Assembly: GCF_002936955.1 (NCBI RefSeq)
Contig: NZ_MPZM01000007.1
Coordinates: forward strand, 1 to 64,000
Length of the DNA: 64,000 nt
Source: Oceanisphaera arctica
GTDB lineage: Bacteria; Pseudomonadota; Gammaproteobacteria; Enterobacterales; Aeromonadaceae
Direction of reading: 5' to 3'
The position numbers were made by a program, and so were the translations under genes. Positions 39,898 through 49,598 of this stretch are shown piece by piece. How positions within the stretch are numbered: the stretch's first letter is position 1; each line of letters begins with the position of its first letter. The notes below the pieces were generated by a model. It worked only from the letters and a program-made list of their open reading frames with translations, was not told the DNA's origin and searched no databases.

Positions 39898-40419
39898 TTA
39901 AAAATCCGGATCCCAATCAATTTCGATGATGCTGTCCTGAGTATTCACGGACTTTATTACCTGGTCTTCTACAAACGGAATTAACCGCTCTCGTTGACCA
40001 AATGCATCGTTGGCATTGGCTTTTACTACCAGCACGTCGTTAGAGCCGGTTTCCATCAGCTGAGTCACCAGGCCAAAATCATAGCCTTTGGTGTTCTTCA
40101 CCCGACAACCGATCAGATCACGCCAATAGAATTCGTCATCCGGCAGGGCAGAAAACGATTCTGCACTTACCGCGATGTCGGCACCGGTCAGCATCTGTGC
40201 CTGTTCGCGCTGATCGATATCAATCAGTTTGCAAATCAGACCTTTACCATGACGCTTCCATCCAGTGACCTGAATTTCACGCCAGCTGCTGCCGTTCTTT
40301 ATCAGCCAGGGCCGATAATCGAAAATGCCTTCTGGTTGGTCGGTAAAGGAGTTGACCTTCAACCAACCTTTAATGCCGTAAACGGCGCCCAGTTGGCCTA
40401 CTACTACAGGTTCGCTCAC
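39898..40419 (-). CDS. rimM: 16S rRNA processing protein RimM
   Basis: 173 residues: N-terminal RimM domain ([23 protein letters not shown]) and C-terminal PRC-barrel ([17 protein letters not shown]). Assists maturation of the 30S head by binding S19. Start GTG at 40419 with AGGGA upstream. Second gene of the rpsP operon, 23 bases after rpsP and 27 before trmD. Confidence 0.97.
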   Translation of the reverse strand: MSEPVVVGQLGAVYGIKGWLKVNSFTDQPEGIFDYRPWLIKNGSSWREIQVTGWKRHGKGLICKLIDIDQREQAQMLTGADIAVSAESFSALPDDEFYWRDLIGCRVKNTKGYDFGLVTQLMETGSNDVLVVKANANDAFGQRERLIPFVEDQVIKSVNTQDSIIEIDWDPDF

Positions 40420-40442
40420 TTTAATTCCCTACCTGTAAAGAC

Positions 40443-40694
40443 TTAGGCCGCTGCTTTGGCTGCGTCTTTGATCAATTTGGCTACGCGCTCGGATACAGTT
40501 GCACCCTGGCCAACCCAGTGATTAACACGCTCGAGGTCCAGACGCAGTTTTTCTGCCTGACCTGCAGCGATCGGGTTGAAGAAACCCACTTTCTCGATGA
40601 AACGACCATCACGAGCATAGCGGCTGTCTGCAACTACTACCTGGTAAAACGGACGCTTCTTAGCGCCACCACGTTGTAAACGAATGGTTACCAT
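40443..40694 (-). CDS. rpsP: 30S ribosomal protein S16
   Basis: 83 residues from the ATG at 40694 (GAGGACG upstream): [25 protein letters not shown] is the usual bS16 start. Essential for 30S assembly. First gene of rpsP-rimM-trmD-rplS, with a good promoter at 40766-40793. Confidence 0.98.
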   Translation of the reverse strand: MVTIRLQRGGAKKRPFYQVVVADSRYARDGRFIEKVGFFNPIAAGQAEKLRLDLERVNHWVGQGATVSERVAKLIKDAAKAAA

Positions 40695-40765
40695 ATCGTC
40701 CTCTATATACTGAAACAAACAAGGCCCGCAGACAATGCGAACCCTGGCTTAAAATAAGCTGCGCA

Positions 40766-40793
40766 ATTGTACTCTGATGCGGTGAGAATGCAA
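40766..40793 (-). promoter_or_regulatory. sigma-70 promoter of the rpsP operon
   Basis: On the minus strand: -35 TTGCAT (40793-40788), 16-base spacer, -10 TACAAT (40771-40766). Predicted start near 40759, leaving a leader of about 65 bases before rpsP. Confidence 0.72.
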
Positions 40794-40913
40794 CCAAATT
40801 GGAAGCCGTCAGCCACCGCCATCTCGGGCTTGCCGGCCGCCTGTCACCGTGCCCCGGCCGTTAACGCATGTCGCTTGCCCGGCGGCCACCGCAGTCAGAG
40901 CCAATGAACCTAC

Positions 40914-42299
40914 TCAGAAGGGGCCGCGCCGACCACCACCGCCCATGCCACCCGGGCCCATCATGCCCTGCATCTGGCTCATCATCTTGCGCATGCCACC
41001 CTTGCCGGACATCTTTTTCATCATCTTCTGCATCTGGGTGAACTGCTTGAGCAGCTTGTTCACTTCCTGCACCTCGGTGCCGGAACCCAGGGCGATACGA
41101 CGCTTGCGCGAGCCCTTGATCAGGTCCGGGTGACGGCGTTCTTTCGGGGTCATGGAGCCGATAATGGCTTCCATGCGAACCGTCAGCTTGTCGTTGACCT
41201 GATCCTTGACGTTGTCCGGCAGCTGGCTCATGCCTGGCAGCTTGTCCATCAAACTCATCATGCCGCCCATGTTGCGCATCTGCGCCAACTGATCGCGGAA
41301 GTCTTCCAGATCGAAGCCCTTGCCCTTCTTCAGCTTCTGCGCCATTTCGGAGGCTTTGTCTTTGTCGACCGATCGTTCCATCTGATCGATCAGCGACAGC
41401 ATGTCCCCCATACCCAGAATGCGCGAGGCAATCCGGTCCGGGTGGAAAGGCTCCAGGGCATCGATTTTTTCGCCCATACCGATAAATTTAATCGGCTTGC
41501 CGGTAATGTGGCGTACCGACAGCGCGGCACCGCCCCGGGCATCACCGTCGGCCTTGGTCAGGATCACCCCGGTCAGCGGCAGCGCCTCGCTGAACGCCTT
41601 GGCGGTATTGGCCGCATCCTGACCGGTCATGGCATCGACCACGAACAGGGTTTCAATGGGGTTGATGGCCTCATGCAGCTGCTGAATTTCGGCCATCATC
41701 TCTTCGTCGACGTGCAGGCGACCGGCGGTATCCACCAGCACCACATCGAAGAATTTCTTGCGGCCGTAGTCCACCGCGTTACGGCCTATGTCCACCGGCT
41801 TCTGTTCGATGTTACTGGGGAAGCACTCAACGTCCAGGTCCGCCGCCAGGGTTTCGAGCTGCTTGATCGCCGCCGGGCGATAGACGTCGGCACTGACCAC
41901 CAGCACTTTTTTCTTGTGCCGCTCTTTGAGGAACTTGGCCAGCTTGCCGACCGAGGTGGTTTTACCCGCCCCCTGCAGGCCCGCCATCAGGATCACCGCC
42001 GGCGGCGCCACCGACAGATCGAGTTCTTCGTTGGCTTCGCCCATCACCGCTACCAGCTCGGCGTTGACGATCTTGATGAAGGCCTGGCCCGGGCTCAGGG
42101 ATTTGGAGACTTCCTGGCCAACCGCGCGCTCTTTGACCCGATTGACGAATTCGCGTACCACCGGCAGGGCCACGTCGGCTTCCAGCAGCGCCATGCGCAC
42201 TTCCCGCAGGGTCTCTTTGATGTTTTCTTCGGTCAAACGGCCGCGACCACTGATGTTTTTCAGCGTACGCGACAGTCTTTCAGTGAGATTTTCAAACAT
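40914..42299 (-). CDS. ffh: signal recognition particle protein Ffh
   Basis: 461 residues. N domain, GTPase G domain (P-loop GLQGAGKTTSVGKLA, DTAGRLHVDE, TKADGDARGGAAL) and a Met-rich M domain (from about 330) that binds 4.5S RNA and signal sequences; the tail is Gly/Met-rich (GMMGPGGMGGGGRRG). Targets nascent membrane proteins to FtsY and SecYEG. ATG at 42299. Divergent from ypjD, the same arrangement as E. coli. Confidence 0.98.
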   Translation of the reverse strand: MFENLTERLSRTLKNISGRGRLTEENIKETLREVRMALLEADVALPVVREFVNRVKERAVGQEVSKSLSPGQAFIKIVNAELVAVMGEANEELDLSVAPPAVILMAGLQGAGKTTSVGKLAKFLKERHKKKVLVVSADVYRPAAIKQLETLAADLDVECFPSNIEQKPVDIGRNAVDYGRKKFFDVVLVDTAGRLHVDEEMMAEIQQLHEAINPIETLFVVDAMTGQDAANTAKAFSEALPLTGVILTKADGDARGGAALSVRHITGKPIKFIGMGEKIDALEPFHPDRIASRILGMGDMLSLIDQMERSVDKDKASEMAQKLKKGKGFDLEDFRDQLAQMRNMGGMMSLMDKLPGMSQLPDNVKDQVNDKLTVRMEAIIGSMTPKERRHPDLIKGSRKRRIALGSGTEVQEVNKLLKQFTQMQKMMKKMSGKGGMRKMMSQMQGMMGPGGMGGGGRRGPF

Positions 42300-42443
42300 G
42301 ATGTGGTCCGCAGTTGGCGAAAATTACCACCAGTATACCCAAGTTATCGGCCGAACTTAAGCCAGGCTGGGTAGCGATGTGCTTTGTCTTAAGGGTATAC
42401 TGGCCACTCTTCTATATTCACCGGTTAATGGCTTAAATTCATT

Positions 42444-43232
42444 ATGGAATTGCTTGCTGTTTTGGCGATGGCATTTTATCTGTTGGCGGCCTTCGCCTGT
42501 GTGCATAATCTGCTCAACCCCCAGAACACAGGGCGCAGCTACGGCCTGCTTGCGGCACTGTGCGCCCTGCTGCTGCATGGCCTCTGGCTGTTCAACACCG
42601 TGGTACAGGTGCCGGGACAAAACCTGAGCATGCTCAATGTGGCGTCCATCGTCAGCTTGATAATTTCAGCCTTGATGACGGTACTGGTGACGCGCTTCAA
42701 GGTGTGGCTTTTGATGCCGCTGGTATACGGCTTTGCCGGCCTGCTGCTGGCGGCAGACGTGCTGTTACCCGGTTATTACAGCATGCATCTCGAAACCCGA
42801 CCCGCAGTGTTGCTGCATATCGGCCTGGGGCTGATGTCTTATTCGCTGCTGGTGATTGCCAGCCTGCTGGCCATTCTGCTCGGTTTTCTCAATCATCGGT
42901 TGAAAACACACAAGCTCACCAACCTGCCGGCGATGCCGCCGTTGATGACCATAGAACGTTATCTGTTCCGGCTGATTTTTGTCGGTGTTGTGGTACTGAC
43001 CCTGTCTATTTCTACCGGACTCTTCTTTCTGCAGGAAATGTTCAGCCCCGGCAAAGCCCATAAAGCCATCCTCACCATTCTGGCCTGGTGTGTCTATGTG
43101 GGCCTGCTCTGGGGACATCATCGTCTGGGCTGGCGCGGCCGCAAGGTTATCTGGTCCAGCGTGGCCGGCAGCATACTGCTGACCCTCGCCTATTTCGGCA
43201 GCCGCTTCGTGCGCGAGGTACTACTGGGCTAA
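42444..43232 (+). CDS. ypjD: YpjD-type cytochrome c assembly membrane protein
   Basis: 262 residues with about eight hydrophobic helices, CcsA/CcmC-like family. In such proteins conserved His residues hold haem; candidates here are LHGLWLF near residue 45 and the His in GLLWGHHRLGW near 226. E. coli YpjD has no settled function. It lies between ffh (divergent) and the CorB-like gene downstream, with which it is probably cotranscribed. ATG at 42444. Confidence 0.9.
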   Translation: MELLAVLAMAFYLLAAFACVHNLLNPQNTGRSYGLLAALCALLLHGLWLFNTVVQVPGQNLSMLNVASIVSLIISALMTVLVTRFKVWLLMPLVYGFAGLLLAADVLLPGYYSMHLETRPAVLLHIGLGLMSYSLLVIASLLAILLGFLNHRLKTHKLTNLPAMPPLMTIERYLFRLIFVGVVVLTLSISTGLFFLQEMFSPGKAHKAILTILAWCVYVGLLWGHHRLGWRGRKVIWSSVAGSILLTLAYFGSRFVREVLLG

Positions 43233-43297
43233 GCGACTTGACAGCACCCGGTCAAACCCTTAGTAATTGATCAGTTTCATGACACAGGACGGTCTGC

Positions 43298-44566
43298 TTG
43301 GACGACATATCCACGGGTACCCTTACGGGGATCCTGATAGCTTTACTCTTTATCTCCGCTTTTTTTTCGAGTTCCGAAACCGGCATGATGTCGCTGAACC
43401 GCTATCGGTTGCGTCATCTGGCTCAAAGTCGCCACAAGTCAGCCCTCCGGGTTGAAAAGCTGCTTTCCCGTCCCGATCGGCTTATCGGCCTGATCCTGAT
43501 CGGCAATAATCTGGTCAATATTCTCGCCTCGGCCATCGCCACCGTGATAGCCATCCGCCTGTACGGTGACTATGGCGTGGTCATCGCCACCGTGGCCCTG
43601 ACCGTGGTGGTACTGATTTTTGCCGAGGTCACGCCCAAGACACTGGCGGCGCTCTATCCGGAGCGGGTGGCCTTTCCCGCCTCTTTTCTGCTCAAGCCGC
43701 TAATGGTGATACTGTATCCGGCTGTGTGGACCATCAATGCCATTTCCAACGGCCTGCTGGCACTGTTTCGCATCAACCCGCAGGGCGGAGGAGACACCTC
43801 CATCAGTTCGGAAGAGCTGCGCACCATCGTCAACGAGGCCGGCGCCCTGATCCCGCGCCGACACCAGGATATGCTGGTGTCCATCCTCGATCTGGAAAAG
43901 GTGACGGTAGACGACATCATGGTGCCGCGTAACGAGATTTACGGTATCGACGTGACCCAGGACTGGAAAACCATCAGCCGCCGCCTGATGCAGAGCCCCC
44001 ATACCAAGGTGTTGCTGTACCGGGACAATATCGACGATGCGTTGGGCTTTATCCACGCCCGCGACGCCCTGCGCCTGTTGGCCAAGGATGAATTCAGCAA
44101 GTCGAATCTGATGCGAGCGGTACGCGAGCTGTACTATATTCCCGAGGCCACACCACTGAACGTGCAGCTGGTGAAGTTTCAGCGCAACAAGGAACGCATC
44201 GGGTTGATCGTCGATGAATATGGCGATATTCAGGGGTTGGTGACGCTGGACGATATTCTGGAAGAAATAGTGGGTGACTTCACCACCACCATCAGCCCGA
44301 CCCTGAGCGACGAAATCAAGCCTCAGGATGACGGCTCCTACCTGATTGAAGGCTCGGCCAGCATTCGGGACATCAACAAGGAGCTGGGCTGGGAACTGCC
44401 GAGCGACGGCCCTCGTTCGCTCAATGGTCTGATCCTCGAGTATCTGGAAGACATCCCCGAGGCCAATATCTGCCTGCGCCTGTCGGGTTATCCGATTGAA
44501 ATTCTGGAAGTGGAAAACAACATGGTGAAGCTGGTGCGGGTGCTGCCGCACTATTACCAAGGTTAA
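43298..44566 (+). CDS. CNNM/CorB-family transporter with CBS pair (YfjD)
   Basis: 422 residues: N-terminal CNNM (DUF21) membrane domain with about four helices (FISAFFSSSETGMMSLNRYRL, GNNLVNILASAIATVIA), two CBS domains (MVPRNEIYGIDV and VDEYGDIQGLVTLDDILEEIVGD) and a C-terminal CorC/HlyC domain. Relatives export or regulate Mg2+ and Co2+. Start is TTG at 43298 with AGGACGG upstream. The TAA stop is followed by TACCAAA, the same TAATACC string that heads the dispersed repeat, although no repeat follows. 16 bases separate it from convergent nsrR. Confidence 0.92.
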   Translation: MDDISTGTLTGILIALLFISAFFSSSETGMMSLNRYRLRHLAQSRHKSALRVEKLLSRPDRLIGLILIGNNLVNILASAIATVIAIRLYGDYGVVIATVALTVVVLIFAEVTPKTLAALYPERVAFPASFLLKPLMVILYPAVWTINAISNGLLALFRINPQGGGDTSISSEELRTIVNEAGALIPRRHQDMLVSILDLEKVTVDDIMVPRNEIYGIDVTQDWKTISRRLMQSPHTKVLLYRDNIDDALGFIHARDALRLLAKDEFSKSNLMRAVRELYYIPEATPLNVQLVKFQRNKERIGLIVDEYGDIQGLVTLDDILEEIVGDFTTTISPTLSDEIKPQDDGSYLIEGSASIRDINKELGWELPSDGPRSLNGLILEYLEDIPEANICLRLSGYPIEILEVENNMVKLVRVLPHYYQG

Positions 44567-44582
44567 TACCAAAGTTAAGCCG

Positions 44583-45038
44583 TCAGGATGATGGCTTGCC
44601 GGCCTGCACTTCCAGCTGGTTGAAAATGACCATCAGCTCTTCCCGATTGCCGGTCAGATCCGCCAGAGTATATCCTTCCAGGACCTGCAGAAAGGCTTCC
44701 ATCGCCAGCTTGAGCGCATCCCTCAGCCGGCAGACCGGCACCAGATAACAGGCCGGGCTGCCGCAGTCGATACCGTTCAGGTTGTTTTCCAGCGCGCGAA
44801 TGACCTGCCCGACATTGATATCACCCGACGATTTGGCCAGTCGAATACCGCCATTCTTGCCGCGTATCGCATGAATATAACCTTCCCGCGCCAGCTGATT
44901 AACCACCTTGACCAGGTGATTGCGCGATATATCGTACAAGCTGGACACCTGGGCCACACTGGTCAGCTGCCCCTCGGGCAGGGTAGCCAGATACATCAGA
45001 GTTCTCAGGCCGAAATCGGTATAGGTGGTCAGCTTCAT
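44583..45038 (-). CDS. nsrR: nitric-oxide-sensing repressor NsrR
   Basis: 151-residue Rrf2-family regulator from the ATG at 45038: MKLTTYTDFGLRTLMYLA, with the winged helix ISRNHLVKVVNQL. The three cluster Cys occur as C-x4-C-x5-C in IDCGSPACYLVPVCRL, the NsrR spacing for a NO-sensitive iron-sulphur cluster. It represses NO-detoxifying genes such as hmp. In E. coli nsrR heads the rnr-rlmB operon; here it stands alone. Upstream A+T-rich TATATA sequence near 45068-45075 may hold its promoter. Confidence 0.93.
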   Translation of the reverse strand: MKLTTYTDFGLRTLMYLATLPEGQLTSVAQVSSLYDISRNHLVKVVNQLAREGYIHAIRGKNGGIRLAKSSGDINVGQVIRALENNLNGIDCGSPACYLVPVCRLRDALKLAMEAFLQVLEGYTLADLTGNREELMVIFNQLEVQAGKPSS

Positions 45039-45165
45039 GCTGCGGATATCCTGAACGCGGAAGAATATATATACATGATACACATTAGCGGCTAAAGACG
45101 ACATTAAATGTCGGTGATCCTCCTGCACTGTGTATCGGCACGGGCGAGCAAAGATTAAGACCGGA

Positions 45166-45966
45166 TTATTCGCCGGCCTTGATCTGCCGCCAGTAGCCGT
45201 CCAGCTCGTCCAGACTGCAATTCCGGCTGTCTTTGCCGTCGGCCTGCAGCGCCTGTTCCACCCCACGAAAGCGCCGTTCGAACTTGTCGTTGGCCCGGCG
45301 CAGCACCACTTCCGGATCCTGCTTGAGATGGCGCACCAGGTTGACGCAGGCGAACAGCAGATCGCCCAACTCATCGGCCACCCGATCCGGGTCCTGCTCG
45401 GGCTGGTTAAGCTCGGCCATCACCTCGTCCAGTTCTTCGTGGATCTTGTCCACCACCGGTGGTAGTTCGCGCCAGTCGAAGCCGACCGCCGAGCAGCGTT
45501 TCTGAATCTTGTTGGCCCGGCTCAGGGCCGGCAGGTTACGGGGAATATCGTCCAGCGCACTGGTGGCCGTGGCGTCCTTGGTACGGCGCTCTTCGGCCTT
45601 GGTTTTTTCCCAGTTGCTCTTGATCTGTTCTTCGGTGTCGAGTTCGGCATTGCCGAATACATGGGGGTGACGGCGCACCAGCTTGTGGCTGATGGCCTGC
45701 ACCACGTCACCGAAGTTGAACAACGACTGCTCTTCCCCCAGCCGGGAGTAAAACACCACCTGAAACAGGAGATCGCCCAGCTCGCCCGGCAGCTCGTTCA
45801 GTGCGCCTCGTTCTATGGTGTCGGCCACTTCATAGGCTTCTTCCAGGGTATGCGGCACTATGCTGGCGAAGTCCTGCTTCAGATCCCAGGGACAACCGTT
45901 TTCCGGATCCCTGAGTGCCGCCATGATGGCCAGCAAGTCGCCGAGTGAGTAGTTATAGCGCTCCAT
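45166..45966 (-). CDS. mazG: nucleoside triphosphate pyrophosphohydrolase MazG
   Basis: 266 residues from the ATG at 45966 (GGGAG upstream). Tandem MazG domains; each carries EExxD-type metal helices (TLEEAYEVADTIE, ELPGELGDLLFQVVFYSRL; KIHEELDEVMAELN, RVADELGDLLFACVNL). It hydrolyses all NTPs and lowers ppGpp during starvation in E. coli. It lies 11 bases after relA, as in E. coli, but the toxin-antitoxin pair mazEF is absent. Confidence 0.96.
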   Translation of the reverse strand: MERYNYSLGDLLAIMAALRDPENGCPWDLKQDFASIVPHTLEEAYEVADTIERGALNELPGELGDLLFQVVFYSRLGEEQSLFNFGDVVQAISHKLVRRHPHVFGNAELDTEEQIKSNWEKTKAEERRTKDATATSALDDIPRNLPALSRANKIQKRCSAVGFDWRELPPVVDKIHEELDEVMAELNQPEQDPDRVADELGDLLFACVNLVRHLKQDPEVVLRRANDKFERRFRGVEQALQADGKDSRNCSLDELDGYWRQIKAGE

Positions 45967-45977
45967 CCGTGCTCCCG

Positions 45978-48191
45978 TTACAGCCGTTTGGCTTCCAGTA
46001 TGTCCGGCAACTGGCCTATCTTGGCCAGGGTCCGGCTCAGGGTGTCGATATTGTATATTTCCAGCTCCATGTCGATGGTCGCCGTCTGCTGCTTGCGATT
46101 GGAGCGGCTGCTGACTTCCATCACATTGATTTTTTCGTTGGCCAGAATGGTGGTGATATCCCGCAGCAGGCCGGACCTGTCGTTCGCCACCACCCGCAGG
46201 GTAAGGTGATAACCGCCGGAACTGTTCTCGCCCCACACAGCATCCACCATTCGTTCCGGATGCTGAACCGCCAGCTCCTTCAACTGCTCGCAATCGGAGC
46301 GATGAATGGAAATCCCCCGCCCCTGAGTGATATAGCCGACGATCTCATCGCCCGGTATCGGCTGGCAGCAACGGGCTGTGCTGGTCAGCAGATTACCCAC
46401 GCCCTGCACCACTATGTGCCCCTGGCCCTTGGCGTCAGAATGTTTTCTCGCCGCCTTCAACTCCAGCTGGCGCAGCACCGCTTCGTCCTGCTCTTCACTG
46501 GTCGGCTTCTTGTGCAGCCCCTGCAGGTAGTTGAGCAACTGGTTGATCCGCAAGTCACCACCACCGATACCGGCGAGCAAGTCGTCGAGATGGGTGACGT
46601 TGAAGCGTTCCAGCGCCGCCTTGTTGATCTGGGAGAAGGTCAGCCCCAGACGTTCCAGCTCTTTGTCCAGCACTTCACGTCCGGCCAGGATGTTCTTGTC
46701 CCTGTCCTGTTTCTTGAACCAGGTGCCGACTTTGGAGCGGGCCCGGCTGGTACGCAGAAAGCCCTGATTGGGATTCATCCAGTCCCGGCTTGGGTTGGGC
46801 TGTTTCTGGGTGATGATCTCCACCTGATCGCCGGTTTGCAGCTGATAGGTGAAAGGCACTATGCGGCCGTCGATCTTGGCGCCGATGCAGCGGTGTCCGA
46901 CCTGACTGTGAACGTAATAGGCAAAGTCGAGCGGCGTGGCGCCCAGCGGCATGTCGACCACTTCGCCCCTGGGGGTAAACACATAGACTCGGTCTTCAAA
47001 CACCTGGCTGCGCAGCTCGTCTACCAGGGAGCCGCTTTCTGCCATGTCTTCCTGCCAGGCCAGCAGCTTTCTGAGCCAGGCAATCTTGTCTTCGAAGCCG
47101 CTCGGTTTGGTGGCACCGGCACCTTCCTTGTATTTCCAGTGAGCGGCCACGCCCAGCTCCGCATCCTGGTGCATCTGATCGGTACGGATCTGTATTTCGA
47201 CCGTCTTGCCTTCGGGGCCAATCACCACGGTATGAATGGACTGATAGCCGTTGGGCTTGGGGTTGGCGACGTAATCGTCAAACTCGCGGGGGATATGCCG
47301 CCACTGGGTGTGCACCACGCCCAGGGCACCGTAACAGTCCTGCAGGTGCCGGGTCACCACCCGTATCGCCCGCACGTCGAACAGCTCGTCGAAGTCCAGG
47401 TTCTTCTTCTGCATCTTGCGCCAGATGCTGTAGATATGTTTGGGCCGGCCATACACCTCGGCCTCGATACCGGATTCTTGCAGCGCCGCCCTGAGGCCGG
47501 CCACGAAGTCATCGATATAGGCTTCCCGTGCCAGCCGCTTTTCGTGCAGCAGCCGGGCAATGCGCTTGTAGGTATCCGGGTGCAGGTAGCGGAACGACAG
47601 ATCCTCCAGCTCCCATTTGAGCTGGCCGATGCCCAGCCGGTTGGCGAGTGGCGCATAGATATTGGCGATTTCCTTGGCTACCAGCACCCGGGTTTCTTCG
47701 TCGGCGTTCTTGACCTCGCGCAGGCAGGTGATGCGCTCGGCCAGCTTGATCACCACGGCCCGCACGTCTTCAACCATGGCCAGCAGCATGCGACGCACCC
47801 GGTCGACCTGTACTTCCGAGCTCTTGTCGCTGTGCACATGCTGCAACGAACGAATAGCCTCCATATCGGCCACCCCTCGCAGCAGACGGGCAATGGTGTC
47901 ACCAAAATCGTCCCGTACCCGCTCCAGGTTCAGATGGCCGCTTTCGAGGAAGGGATACAGCAAGGCCGCCTTCAGGGTGTCCAGATCCATGCTCAGGGTA
48001 AGCAGGATACCGACCATCTCCACCCCTTCGGCCTGCAGGCGATGTTGTGCCTCGGGCGGGACACCCAGCCCCAGACAATACTCATACACCGCTTTCAGCT
48101 GCTCCCGCTCATGGGAATCGAGCGGCAGGCCCGATGCCCACGCGGTCAGGCTGAAGCTTGTTTGAAGGTGAGTATCGCGCACTGCAACCAT
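45978..48191 (-). CDS. relA: GTP pyrophosphokinase RelA
   Basis: 737 residues: an inactive-type HD region, the (p)ppGpp synthetase domain (GRPKHIYSIWRKMQKK, FDVRAIRVV, NPKPNGYQSIHTVVIGP, EIQIRTDQMHQDAELGVAAHWKYKEG), TGS domain (YVFTPRGEVVDMPLGATPLDFAY), a Cys-containing zinc-finger region (ARCCQPIPGDEIVG) and a C-terminal ACT domain. Ribosome-bound, it makes ppGpp when uncharged tRNA enters the A site. ATG at 48191 follows AAGGGG. 9 bases after rlmD. Confidence 0.98.
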   Translation of the reverse strand: MVAVRDTHLQTSFSLTAWASGLPLDSHEREQLKAVYEYCLGLGVPPEAQHRLQAEGVEMVGILLTLSMDLDTLKAALLYPFLESGHLNLERVRDDFGDTIARLLRGVADMEAIRSLQHVHSDKSSEVQVDRVRRMLLAMVEDVRAVVIKLAERITCLREVKNADEETRVLVAKEIANIYAPLANRLGIGQLKWELEDLSFRYLHPDTYKRIARLLHEKRLAREAYIDDFVAGLRAALQESGIEAEVYGRPKHIYSIWRKMQKKNLDFDELFDVRAIRVVTRHLQDCYGALGVVHTQWRHIPREFDDYVANPKPNGYQSIHTVVIGPEGKTVEIQIRTDQMHQDAELGVAAHWKYKEGAGATKPSGFEDKIAWLRKLLAWQEDMAESGSLVDELRSQVFEDRVYVFTPRGEVVDMPLGATPLDFAYYVHSQVGHRCIGAKIDGRIVPFTYQLQTGDQVEIITQKQPNPSRDWMNPNQGFLRTSRARSKVGTWFKKQDRDKNILAGREVLDKELERLGLTFSQINKAALERFNVTHLDDLLAGIGGGDLRINQLLNYLQGLHKKPTSEEQDEAVLRQLELKAARKHSDAKGQGHIVVQGVGNLLTSTARCCQPIPGDEIVGYITQGRGISIHRSDCEQLKELAVQHPERMVDAVWGENSSGGYHLTLRVVANDRSGLLRDITTILANEKINVMEVSSRSNRKQQTATIDMELEIYNIDTLSRTLAKIGQLPDILEAKRL

Positions 48192-48200
48192 AAGTACCCC

Positions 48201-49517
48201 TTAATTGAGTTCGAACAAGGCCATCGCTTCGCAATGCACCGTATGGGGGAACATATCAATCAGGCAGAGACGGCTGAGTCGGTAGCCCGCCGCCAACAGT
48301 GCCTGGCTGTCCCTGGCCAGGGTCACCGGATTACAGGAAACATAAAGCAGCCGCTCGGGCGACAACTGCTGCAGATAAGGCATCACCTGCTCGGCACCGG
48401 CGCGGCCCGGATCCAGCAGTACCCGTTCAAACCCTTGGCGAGCCCAGGGCTCCCGGGTGAAGTCGGCGGCCAGATCGGCGCGATAAAACTGCGCCAGCGG
48501 CAAGGCGTTATCTTCCGCATTGCCCCGGGCCTGCTCGACCATTTCCATCACCCCTTCCACCCCGACTACCGGATGCCCGGCCGCCGCCAGCGGTAACGAG
48601 AAATTACCGACACCACAGAACAGATCCAGTATCGGCTGGCTAGGCTCGGCCGCCAGCCAGCGCTGCGCTTGCCGTACCATTCGCTCGTTAAGCCCGGCGT
48701 TAATCTGGATAAAGTCGCCGGGGGTAAATGCCAGTTTGATATTATCTATCTGATAATAAAGTGAAAAAGGAACATGTAAAGGTCGGCGTGCGCTATCGTC
48801 CTGCAAAAACAGGGCAAGATGTCGCGTCTGGGCAAAAGCCAGCAACAGATCCAGATCCCCCGCCGACAATGACCCCGTGTGGCGCAGTAACAAGGCCACC
48901 CCCTCGGCCGCATCATAGAGCTCGATATGCCCGAGTTGTTTCACCGCCTTCAGTCGATTCAGCAGCTGCCGCAAGGGCGCTATCAACTCAGAAAGGACGG
49001 GCCGCAGCACTCCGCAATGCTCTATTTCCACCAGCTCGTGAGACTGACCGCGGCGAAAGCCGAGCGCCACGCCCTTGCCCTGACGACGAATCGCCAGGCG
49101 CGCCACACGCCGGTAGCCCTGGTGCCCTGCATCATTCAGCCATTCCGGCTCGGGCAGCTCATCGATGCCATGACGGGCAAACAGCTGGGCCAGGGTGCGG
49201 GCCTTGAGCGCACGCTGGCCGGTGACCGGCATGTGCTGCAGCGAGCAACCGCCACAATCGGCGCTGTAGGGACAAAAGGGCTTTTGCCGCTCGGCCGAAG
49301 GCTCGAGCACCTTGAGCAGGCTGGCGCTCTGGTACTTGTTGTTCTGCACCAGCAAGCGTACCCGCACCCGCTCTCCCTTGAGCGCACCTGGCACAAACAG
49401 CGGCTTGTCCTGATACCTGGCCAGCCCCACCCCATGAGCGTTCAGCTCGACAATGGTCACCTCCAGCGGCGGCTGTGCCTGAGCTTTGGGCTTGTTTTCC
49501 TTGAAGAACTGAACCAT
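48201..49517 (-). CDS. rlmD: 23S rRNA (uracil-5)-methyltransferase RlmD
   Basis: 438 residues from the ATG at 49517. Methylates U1939 of 23S rRNA. N-terminal TRAM domain, the [4Fe-4S] ligands in FCPYSADCGGCSLQH, SAM-binding LDLFCGVGNFSLPLA and the catalytic Cys in LLYVSCNPVTLARD. The reading frame is open further upstream into the barA start region, but MVQFFKENKPK fits the family. First gene of rlmD-relA-mazG; divergent from barA. Confidence 0.96.
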   Translation of the reverse strand: MVQFFKENKPKAQAQPPLEVTIVELNAHGVGLARYQDKPLFVPGALKGERVRVRLLVQNNKYQSASLLKVLEPSAERQKPFCPYSADCGGCSLQHMPVTGQRALKARTLAQLFARHGIDELPEPEWLNDAGHQGYRRVARLAIRRQGKGVALGFRRGQSHELVEIEHCGVLRPVLSELIAPLRQLLNRLKAVKQLGHIELYDAAEGVALLLRHTGSLSAGDLDLLLAFAQTRHLALFLQDDSARRPLHVPFSLYYQIDNIKLAFTPGDFIQINAGLNERMVRQAQRWLAAEPSQPILDLFCGVGNFSLPLAAAGHPVVGVEGVMEMVEQARGNAEDNALPLAQFYRADLAADFTREPWARQGFERVLLDPGRAGAEQVMPYLQQLSPERLLYVSCNPVTLARDSQALLAAGYRLSRLCLIDMFPHTVHCEAMALFELN

Positions 49518-49598
49518 AAAACGTGGAGCCCTCGTACCGGCTATGTCATCATAAGCGTCTGTTGATTTGATGCGCGCATTGTCCCACATTAGCCCACT

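Noticed and set aside
45039-45374. 112-residue upstream extension of NsrR
   Set aside because: It would be antisense-frame sequence of mazG and lacks Rrf2 similarity; NsrR proteins begin MKLTTYTDFGLR.
45945-48596. Very long open frame on the plus strand opposite mazG, relA and rlmD
   Set aside because: It is antisense to three well-recognised genes, has no recognisable domain, and arises from GC-rich codon bias of the real strand. The same applies to long antisense frames opposite gshA, the M16 gene, rnr and lepA.
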